7,048 nt of DNA, taken from Clostridiales bacterium (GTDB lineage Bacteria; Bacillota; Clostridia; Peptostreptococcales; JAAYPU01). Location: assembly GCA_012519645.1 (NCBI GenBank), contig JAAYPU010000034.1:1-7048 (forward strand). The letters run 5' to 3'. The notes under the pieces were generated by a model. That model had not been told where the DNA came from and searched no databases. It worked only from the letters and a program-made list of their open reading frames with translations. Position numbers and translations under genes: made by a program. Positions 1 to 4,422 of this stretch are shown here, one piece after another (positions within the stretch are counted from its first letter, which is position 1; every line of letters begins with the position of its first letter).

Positions 1-938
1 TATATAAATTTTCCATGGATGGCAGCAGATTGACTTATCTTGCCAAAGGTGAAGTACCCGGACGTGTCCTGAACCAATTTTCCATGGATGAACATAATGA
101 TTATTTTAGAATTGCCACGACTTATGAGAATCGGGATAATGGTTATATAACTTCAAATAATGTATATATTTTAGATTCCAATATGAATATTACAGGCAGG
201 ATAGAAGATATCGCGCCGGGTGAACAAATTTATTCCGTCAGATATATGGGTGATAGAGCTTATATGGTTTCATTTAAAACTGTGGATCCATTATTTGTAT
301 AGGATTTAAAAAGCCCATGGGATCCCAAGGTGCTTGGGGCTTTAAAAATACCAGGATACAGTGATTACCTGCATCCATATGATGAAAACCACATCATAGG
401 CTTCGGAAAAGATACTGTAGAGCTTCCCGTTAAGGATAGGAAGGGTAATGAACTTGGTACCACAGCATACTATTTGGGTATGAAAATTGCACTTTTTGAT
501 GTAACAGATGTTGCAAAACCAATAGAAAAATTTAATGTAAAAATAGGTGACAGAGGAACGGATTCTGAGCTTCTGAGAAATCATAAGGCATTGTTTTTCG
601 ATAAAGAAAGGAATCTTCTCGCTTTTCCGGTTACAGTCAGAGAAGTTAAAGGAAGTGCAGTTGACGAACGTTCAGGATTTCCGCAATATGGGGAGATTAC
701 TTTCCAAGGTGCTTATGTTTATGAACTGTCAAATGCGGAAGGATTTAATTTAAAGGGAACAATAAGTCATTTGAATACTGATGATTATTTAAAATCAGGA
801 TACTATGATGTTGTCAGCGGAAAGGAAATAAAACGGATACTGCGTATTGAAGATATACTTTATGCTGTGTCTGACAATACTATCAGCGCCCATGAAACGG
901 ATACGAAAGAGGTAAATAGAATTGACCTGATAAACTGA
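1..938 (+). pseudogene. Secreted C-terminal beta-propeller protein, 5'-truncated by the window and interrupted by an in-frame TAG
   Basis: The frame is open from the window edge (first full codon at 3) to TGA at 936-938, apart from one TAG at 300-302. Both halves resemble the Firmicute/archaeal family of secreted proteins with a C-terminal beta-propeller distantly related to WD40 (Beta_propel family). Family-like stretches are GEVPGRVLNQFSMDE and RIATT before the stop, and DPKVLGALKIPGYSDYLHPY, ENHIIGFG and MKIALFDVTD after it. The nine codons between the TAG and the next possible start (GTG at 330) also read as family sequence (DLKSPWDPK), so that GTG is simply the valine of PKVLG and not a real start. 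No SD site precedes the second half. The family normally has an N-terminal signal or membrane anchor and roughly 600-700 residues; that part lies outside the window. The 3' end looks intact. Most likely this is a recent nonsense mutation or a base-call error. The family assignment is firm; true loss of function is not proven. Confidence 0.82.
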
Positions 939-948
939 GGGTTAATAA

Positions 949-974
949 GGGATTTTGCTTTGAAGCAAAATCCC
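949..974 (+). terminator. Perfect 12-bp stem-loop after the beta-propeller gene
   Basis: GGGATTTTGCTT (949-960) is followed after 2 bases by its exact complement AAGCAAAATCCC (963-974). In RNA the loop would open to about 4 bases (TTGA). It starts 10 bases after the stop at 938. The downstream sequence AGTACTATAATACTTT is AU-rich but lacks a clean U-tract, so this is a weak or non-canonical terminator, or one of the intergenic hairpins also seen at 4389 and 6940. The structure is certain; the role is inferred. Confidence 0.45.
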
Positions 975-985
975 AGTACTATAAT
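955..985 (+). promoter_or_regulatory. Possible sigma-A promoter for the lipoprotein gene
   Basis: A perfect -10 hexamer TATAAT lies at 980-985, 23 bases before the lipoprotein ATG at 1009. The best -35 candidates, TTGCTT (955-960, spacer 19) and TTGAAG (960-965, spacer 14), have poor spacing and lie inside the hairpin at 949-974. The -10 may occur by chance in AT-rich DNA. Confidence 0.25.
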
Positions 986-1008
986 ACTTTAAAATAAGGA
1001 GAAAAAAG

Positions 1009-1518
1009 ATGAAAAGAATATTAATAACTGGGTTAATAATTATTTTGGCATTTGGATTCTCAGCATGCAATGGAAAGTCAGAACCAATAGAAAATGAAGG
1101 CGTATTACAAGAAGATGAGATTTCAGTTGATACGGATGATACTGATTATGACAGAATAAGCGAATACATGGAAGAAGAAAGCAGGAAGGCTTTTTCTCCT
1201 TACTATGAATTGCTGGATTTTCAAATATCCGATTATCAAGAAGAAGTCGTGAACGGAAATGTAGAAGCAATTTTTTTATATAAAATAATTTACAAAAATT
1301 ATTATAAAGACCCCGATACGGTCGGTTATATAAAAGAAGCAAAAGAAAGCGGCAATAAAAACTATCAGCAAATGTATGATGAATATTTGCAGCCTAAAGA
1401 AATGAATTTTCATTTAAAAGTTATTTTAGAGAATGATTTAATCACTTTATATTCCAATATTGCTCCAAAAGGGATCCAATGGGAAGAAACAAAAATGACG
1501 GATTATATTATGAAATAA
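1009..1518 (+). CDS. Uncharacterised small lipoprotein (169 aa)
   Basis: The start is fixed by AAGGAG (996-1001) seven bases before the ATG. Residues 1-19 form a lipoprotein signal peptide: K2-R3, a hydrophobic core (residues 4-15), then FSA before Cys20. Phenylalanine at -3 makes the lipobox slightly atypical, but Cys20 is the expected lipidation site, which predicts an anchor on the outer face of the membrane. Residues 21-50 are an acidic, probably flexible linker rich in D and E. The rest (about 55-165) is a compact alpha+beta domain with the stretches SPYYELLDF, YKDPDTVGYIKEAKESG and FHLKVILENDLITLYSNI. Similar small lipoproteins with a YYKDPDTV-type motif occur in clostridia, to my memory without known function; an NTF2-like fold is only a guess. 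The gene converges on the flavin reductase gene with 7 bases between their stops, and no clear terminator separates them. I do not assign a function. Confidence 0.85.
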   Translation: MKRILITGLIIILAFGFSACNGKSEPIENEGVLQEDEISVDTDDTDYDRISEYMEEESRKAFSPYYELLDFQISDYQEEVVNGNVEAIFLYKIIYKNYYKDPDTVGYIKEAKESGNKNYQQMYDEYLQPKEMNFHLKVILENDLITLYSNIAPKGIQWEETKMTDYIMK

Positions 1519-1525
1519 AATGAGG

Positions 1526-2119
1526 TCAGGGCTTTTTCCGATTATTTCTTCGAGTTTTCTTTTTCATTATAGAATATCCGAATTTGCCCAATGACCTTTT
1601 TAACCCATAATATTCGCCGTGACTATAACATAAAAGGTTTGCATTATCCAGATGAAACTTCCCTTTTTCATCTATTAATGATGTATCTGCATGAACTGCG
1701 ACGACTTCGGCCATGAACATATCGTGGGAACCCAGCTCAATGATCTGAGTTACCCTGCATTCAATATTAACAGGAGCTTCGTGGATCAAAGGTGCGGGAA
1801 CTTTAGTTGCAGGTACAGGTGTTAATTTCAGATGACTGAATTTGTCGACCTCCCTGCCGGATTTAACACCGCAAAAATCTGTTGCAAATGCTAAAGCTTC
1901 TGTTGTCAAATTCATAACGAATGCTTTGTTCTTTTTTATTATCTGATGGGAATGGCGCTCTTTTCTCACGGAAATATATGTCATTGGCGGATCGGAGCAT
2001 ATGGTTCCTGTCCACGCAATAGTGATAATATTATACTCATGTTTTTCAGAACCGCAGGATACCATAATAGCCGGCAGAGGGTACAGCATAGTTCCGGGTT
2101 TCCATATTGTTTTTTCCAT
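1526..2119 (-). CDS. Flavin reductase family protein (flavoredoxin-like), 197 aa
   Basis: This is an FMN-binding split-barrel protein of the flavin reductase-like/flavoredoxin (DIM6/NTAB) group, predicted to be cytosolic and to bind FMN and pass electrons to an unknown partner. Family signatures in order are PLPAIMVSCG (15-23), NIITIAWTGTICSDPPMTYIS (30-50, the FMN-contacting core), RKERHSHQII (52-61), FVMNL (67-71), DFCGVKSGREVDKF (81-94), LGSHDMFMAEVVAVH (129-143) and YSHGEYYGL (165-173). The C-terminus LGKFGYSI is typical and is followed by a very basic tail (KKKTRRNNRKKP). The frame extends upstream to a TTG at 2134, but GGAGG (minus strand, 2128-2132) sits 8 bases before the ATG at 2119, so I use that start. 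The length of about 190-200 aa is normal. The nitroreductase gene lies upstream in the same direction behind a terminator, so a separate promoter is expected. The exact substrate cannot be told from sequence. Confidence 0.9.
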   Translation of the reverse strand: MEKTIWKPGTMLYPLPAIMVSCGSEKHEYNIITIAWTGTICSDPPMTYISVRKERHSHQIIKKNKAFVMNLTTEALAFATDFCGVKSGREVDKFSHLKLTPVPATKVPAPLIHEAPVNIECRVTQIIELGSHDMFMAEVVAVHADTSLIDEKGKFHLDNANLLCYSHGEYYGLKRSLGKFGYSIMKKKTRRNNRKKP

Positions 2120-2139
2120 GTAATCATCCTCCAAATTTT

Positions 2140-2169
2140 AGTATATATTTTTTCACAGAAGTTATGTAA
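2140..2169 (-). promoter_or_regulatory. Weak candidate promoter for the flavin reductase gene
   Basis: On the minus strand, TATACT (complement of 2140-2145) is a good -10 hexamer, 20 bases before the start codon at 2119. The matching -35 region is poor: the best 18-bp-spaced hexamer is TTACAT (complement of 2164-2169). A promoter is expected here because a strong terminator lies just upstream, but the sequence support is thin. Confidence 0.22.
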
Positions 2170-2173
2170 CGAC

Positions 2174-2201
2174 AATAAAAAGAGGCGGGTTACCCGCCTC
2201 T
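2174..2201 (-). terminator. Rho-independent terminator of the nitroreductase gene
   Basis: AGAGGCGGG (2181-2189) and CCCGCCTCT (2193-2201) form a GC-rich 9-bp stem with a 3-base loop. On the minus strand the stem is followed directly by TTTTATT (complement of 2174-2180), giving a classic terminator for minus-strand transcription. It begins 11 bases after the nitroreductase stop codon. On the plus strand the downstream side has no T-run. Confidence 0.88.
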
Positions 2202-2212
2202 GCAGTTTCCCG

Positions 2213-3079
2213 CTACAATCTTGCCCAGCTTACGATCTTATATTCTTCAGGGATTTCATATTCTTTTTCGGGCTTTCCTAAATGCCATTGAACGCCATAC
2301 AATGTATCTGAAGAAATGAGATAAAAATAAAGCATTATCACTCCGGCATTCATTTTTTCTTCTCTTTGAATAATTTGTGGATCATCTTTTATAGTCAATA
2401 CCACATGACCTTCATCTAAAATAAATTTCCAAGGCTGTGTATTTAAACTTGATGGTGCCAGCCGGGCATAGCTGAAAGCATCCATCAAGCCCCTGCGCTC
2501 AAGTTCATCATAAGAAATAGGATCTCCCCATTGCTTATAATATATGATATCCTCCAATGAATATCTGAAGGAAGTATTATCTACAACGATTTTCATATCG
2601 GATTTTGAGTAGTTGTCACCGGTATCTGCCGGATTTAAAACCTTCTTTTTATCGAGGGCATTCCCTACAGCGATTATACCGGTCACTTCTTTTGCCGTAT
2701 CCAGGCATAGTCTTTCCTTAATCGAATCACAGCTTTGAAAACTGATCCAGCAGGTATCCAATCCTTCTTCGACAGCCTTCAATATCATATTCTCCCCGAC
2801 AAAGGCCGTGTTCTCTATGTATCCTTCTTTATTATCCGAAACAATGATAATATAGCTCGGGGCTTTGATCATCATTCCGTTATATCCGGCACAGCCGTCT
2901 AATCTGTCGAAAACATAGTCTCCGTCTTTAAATAATATTGCTTCAAGCTGTATATCCGGAACAAGACGATGTGCTTTATCGAAATATTTTATCAATCCTT
3001 CCAGCTTTTTATCATTTACGGCTTCGTTTTTAAAGTCCCTTGTAGATTTTCTTGTTCTGATTAATTTCATATAATTCAT
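2213..3079 (-). CDS. TM1586-type nitroreductase family protein (288 aa)
   Basis: This is an FMN-dependent nitroreductase-fold protein of the TM1586 type, in which one chain carries two nitroreductase-like halves. Near the N-terminus the motif RTRKSTRDF (8-16; R10, S12, R14) matches the usual FMN-phosphate contact. The first half also has APSYIIIVSD and ENTAFVGENMILKAVEEGLDTCWI, the helix that carries the flavin site. The second half contains SYARLAPSSLNTQPWKFIL (around 203-221), the standard nitroreductase substrate/FMN motif. It ends with NAGVIMLYFYL and GVQWHLGKPEKEYEIPEEYKIV, as in this subfamily. The frame extends to a GTG at 3088, but AGGGG (complement of 3088-3092) is 8 bases before the ATG at 3079, which I prefer. 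A strong terminator follows the stop. The protein is probably cytosolic and uses NAD(P)H or a reduced flavin carrier; the physiological substrate is unknown. Confidence 0.9.
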   Translation of the reverse strand: MNYMKLIRTRKSTRDFKNEAVNDKKLEGLIKYFDKAHRLVPDIQLEAILFKDGDYVFDRLDGCAGYNGMMIKAPSYIIIVSDNKEGYIENTAFVGENMILKAVEEGLDTCWISFQSCDSIKERLCLDTAKEVTGIIAVGNALDKKKVLNPADTGDNYSKSDMKIVVDNTSFRYSLEDIIYYKQWGDPISYDELERRGLMDAFSYARLAPSSLNTQPWKFILDEGHVVLTIKDDPQIIQREEKMNAGVIMLYFYLISSDTLYGVQWHLGKPEKEYEIPEEYKIVSWARL

Positions 3080-3101
3080 ATAATACACCCCTATATATTT
3101 T

Positions 3102-3113
3102 GTTAATGATAAC
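3102..3113. promoter_or_regulatory. Possible operator in the nitroreductase leader
   Basis: GTTA at 3102-3105 and TAAC at 3110-3113 form a 4-bp inverted repeat with a 4-base spacer. It lies between the candidate nitroreductase promoter and the gene start, a position where a repressor could act. Short AT-rich palindromes arise easily by chance, so support is low. Confidence 0.2.
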
Positions 3114-3137
3114 GAAGAGTTTATCTATGCATACTTC

Positions 3138-3167
3138 ATTATTAACATAAAAAGTCATTTTAATCAA
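3138..3167 (-). promoter_or_regulatory. Candidate sigma-A promoter for the nitroreductase gene
   Basis: On the minus strand, TTGATT (complement of 3162-3167; 4 of 6 matches to TTGACA) and AATAAT (complement of 3138-3143; 5 of 6 matches to TATAAT) are 18 bases apart. The implied leader is about 50 bases. Confidence 0.4.
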
Positions 3168-3228
3168 CCCTTCCATATACTATGGCTCCCGGATCGACTG
3201 CTTTAACTTTACTACCGGTTAACTTTTT

Positions 3229-3258
3229 CTGACCATATTTCACTTTCTATGTTAAAAT
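3229..3258 (+). promoter_or_regulatory. Candidate sigma-A promoter for the alpha/beta hydrolase gene
   Basis: CTGACC (3229-3234; 4 of 6 matches to TTGACA) is followed after 18 bases by TAAAAT (3253-3258; 5 of 6 matches to TATAAT), about 45 bases before the start codon. Just upstream, TTAACTTT occurs twice (3203-3210 and 3219-3226), 16 bp apart; this could be a regulator site but is unproven. Confidence 0.4.
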
Positions 3259-3301
3259 AAAATAAGTAGTATTTGTTTTTGCGGGAATTATGGAGGAGTA
3301 T

Positions 3302-4000
3302 ATGAAAAGTGATACGGCATGTTTACTGATACATGGTTTCGGGGGAAGTGCTTATGAAGTATTGCCTTTAGCATATCATCTCAGGGACAAAGGATACCAT
3401 GTTGTTTGTACCTCTCTTAAAGGGCATACCGGAAAGAGAAGAGACCTGTATTTGGCAAGTTATCCTCAATGGATCGAATCTGCCGAAAAGGACTTGAATA
3501 ATCTGTTAAACCGATTTTCTAATGTTATAGTTGTAGGTTTTTCTATGGGTGGATTGATTGCGGCGAATTTGGCTATAAAGTATCCTGCTATTAAAGCAAT
3601 GGTTACTTTAAATACTCCAATATATTATTGGGACTTTAAAAGGATATATTTAAATATATTAAAAGATATAAAAAAGAAAAATATGCATCACATAAAGTAC
3701 TATTTAAACTCTACAGTAAAGTTTCCGCTTCCTGCACTCATTAATTTTAAAATATTGCTTTCCAAAACAAAGAAATTGTTTAATCAAATAAGATGTCCCA
3801 TATTTGTTGTTCAGGGACTAATGGATGACACTGTACATCAAAAAAGTGCTCAATTTATTATAGAAAGTGTATTATCCAATAAAAAAACCATTAAATATTA
3901 TAAGAGAGCGGATCATCTCATATGCCATAGTTCAGATAAAGAAATGATGTTTAGTGATATTTATTATTTTATAGAATATGTAAAGGGTATTAGTGGTTAG
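3302..4000 (+). CDS. Alpha/beta hydrolase, carboxylesterase or monoacylglycerol lipase type (232 aa)
   Basis: This is a serine hydrolase of the Est30/monoacylglycerol-lipase branch, predicted to be cytosolic and to cleave carboxylic esters of short acyl groups or monoacylglycerols. The oxyanion-hole motif HGFGG is at 11-15, the nucleophile elbow GFSMGG at 79-84 (Ser81), the acid probably Asp175 in QGLMDDTV, and the catalytic histidine His205 in RADHLI, so the triad is complete. GHTG (41-44) followed by W57 is also typical of this branch. The cap segment (about 110-160) is very rich in K, N, I and Y. The length is close to the usual 240-250 aa. An ATG at 3290 is in frame, but GGAGG (3292-3296) overlaps it and is correctly placed 5 bases before the ATG at 3302, which I use. 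The last five codons and the stop lie inside a 7-bp repeat tract. There is no signal peptide. The precise substrate cannot be inferred. Confidence 0.88.
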   Translation: MKSDTACLLIHGFGGSAYEVLPLAYHLRDKGYHVVCTSLKGHTGKRRDLYLASYPQWIESAEKDLNNLLNRFSNVIVVGFSMGGLIAANLAIKYPAIKAMVTLNTPIYYWDFKRIYLNILKDIKKKNMHHIKYYLNSTVKFPLPALINFKILLSKTKKLFNQIRCPIFVVQGLMDDTVHQKSAQFIIESVLSNKKTIKYYKRADHLICHSSDKEMMFSDIYYFIEYVKGISG

Positions 4001-4019
4001 GGATTAGGGATTAGTATTT
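3985..4019. repeat. Heptanucleotide tandem repeat overlapping the hydrolase 3' end
   Basis: Read in steps of 7 from 3985, the bases are GGGTATT, AGTGGTT, AGGGATT, AGGGATT, AGTATTT: two exact and three degenerate copies of AGGGATT. The tract begins inside the last codons of the hydrolase (encoding the C-terminal KGISG) and includes its TAG stop. It belongs to the set of period-7 tracts also found at 4351, 6841 and 6962, each with its own unit. Confidence 0.7.
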
Positions 4020-4081
4020 TCAGCCGGACTTTGGATTTCATTACGAGCGTTCAGGTATTTGGTTTTAGTTGTTTAAATTTC

Positions 4082-4134
4082 CCTCGAATGATTTTTATTA
4101 ATGGAAAGACAATAATAAAAAAATCGTATCGAGG
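4082..4134 (+). promoter_or_regulatory. Long imperfect inverted repeat covering the SASP ribosome binding site
   Basis: CCTCGA (4082-4087) pairs with TCGAGG (4129-4134), and inside it GATTTTTATTA (4090-4100) pairs with TAATAAAAAAATC (4113-4125) with a two-base bulge. The right arm includes GAGG of the SASP Shine-Dalgarno site GAGGTGAT (4131-4138), so in a transcript arriving from upstream the site would be paired. It lacks a U-tract after the stem and is therefore not a normal plus-strand terminator. The base pairing is seen directly; the regulatory role is inferred. Confidence 0.45.
4086..4117 (+). promoter_or_regulatory. Possible forespore (sigma-F/sigma-G) promoter for the SASP gene
   Basis: GACAATAATA (4108-4117) fits the sigma-F -10 pattern GGnnAnAMTA except at the second G, and its last seven bases differ from the sigma-G -10 CATAATA only at the first base. 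GAATG (4086-4090) resembles the sigma-G -35, but the spacing is 20 bases, 2-3 longer than usual. SASP genes are normally forespore-expressed, which is why I looked here; the match itself is weak. Confidence 0.28.
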
Positions 4135-4142
4135 TGATATAT

Positions 4143-4349
4143 ATGGATCAAAATGCAAAATCGGCATTAAATCAAATGAAACATGAAATTGCAAATGAAC
4201 TTGGAATGGACCAGGTAAAGATACCTGTAAATAGCGGAGACGCCACTTCCAGAGAGTATGGGTTTTATGGAGGTATTGTAGGCGGAGAAATGACTAAGCG
4301 ATTGGTGGAAATAGGAGAAAGACAACTTTTGAAAACCAAGAGCAATTAA
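4143..4349 (+). CDS. Alpha/beta-type small acid-soluble spore protein (68 aa)
   Basis: SASPs of this type coat and protect DNA in the dormant spore core and are degraded on germination by the GPR protease. Family signatures are ALNQMKHEIANELGM (near residues 8-22), which contains the GPR-type cleavage region around HEIANE, the GDATSRE motif (32-38), and the C-terminal DNA-binding helix VGGEMTKRLVEIGERQL (47-63). Between these, GFYGGI (41-46) makes the loop a few residues longer than in Bacillus proteins of the GSVGGEMTKRLV kind. A GTG at 4134 is in frame, but it lies inside the SD sequence GAGGTGAT (4131-4138); the ATG at 4143 has proper spacing, so I choose it. The length of 60-75 aa is normal. 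The gene is preceded by a large inverted repeat and followed by a heptamer repeat and hairpin. It shows that the organism is an endospore former. It is probably monocistronic, since the hydrolase and U32 genes have no evident link to sporulation. Confidence 0.93.
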   Translation: MDQNAKSALNQMKHEIANELGMDQVKIPVNSGDATSREYGFYGGIVGGEMTKRLVEIGERQLLKTKSN

Positions 4350-4350
4350 C

Positions 4351-4385
4351 CAGTAACTCTTAGTTTTTACTTATTAGTTCTTAGT
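4351..4385. repeat. Heptanucleotide tandem repeat between the SASP and U32 genes
   Basis: In steps of 7 from 4351 the sequence is CAGTAAC, TCTTAGT, TTTTACT, TATTAGT, TCTTAGT: five copies around TNTTAGT, two of them identical. It starts directly after the SASP stop and is followed by the hairpin at 4389-4409. Confidence 0.65.
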
Positions 4386-4388
4386 TAA

Positions 4389-4409
4389 ATTTGTTCCGAA
4401 GGAACATAT
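4389..4409 (+). other. Stem-loop just upstream of the U32 ribosome binding site
   Basis: TGTTCC (4392-4397) and GGAACA (4401-4406) form a 6-bp stem with loop GAA. AAT (4388-4390) and ATT (4408-4410) could extend it past one T-T mismatch. No U-tract follows, so termination is unlikely. GAGG of the U32 SD site begins directly afterwards (4411). It resembles the hairpin-plus-repeat arrangement at 6904-7003. Confidence 0.5.
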
Positions 4410-4422
4410 TGAGGTAGAAAGC

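Noticed and set aside
7..90. Exact 15-bp direct repeat AATTTTCCATGGATG at 7-21 and 76-90
   Set aside because: Both copies encode family-typical FSMD stretches in frame. It probably reflects similar codons for similar residues rather than a mobile-element footprint.
330..938. Separate 202-aa gene starting at 330
   Set aside because: The start is a GTG inside conserved family sequence (PKVLG), with no SD site and with homologous codons continuing upstream to the TAG. It is the 3' part of the interrupted gene.
1946..2281. Plus-strand 111-aa reading frame opposite the flavin reductase
   Set aside because: It runs antisense through a clear family gene and a terminator, has low-complexity aromatic composition and no SD site.
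3999..4014. Telomere-like TTAGGG pattern
   Set aside because: The unit is 7 bp (AGGGATT), with only two exact copies inside a bacterial gene end. It belongs to the general period-7 set.
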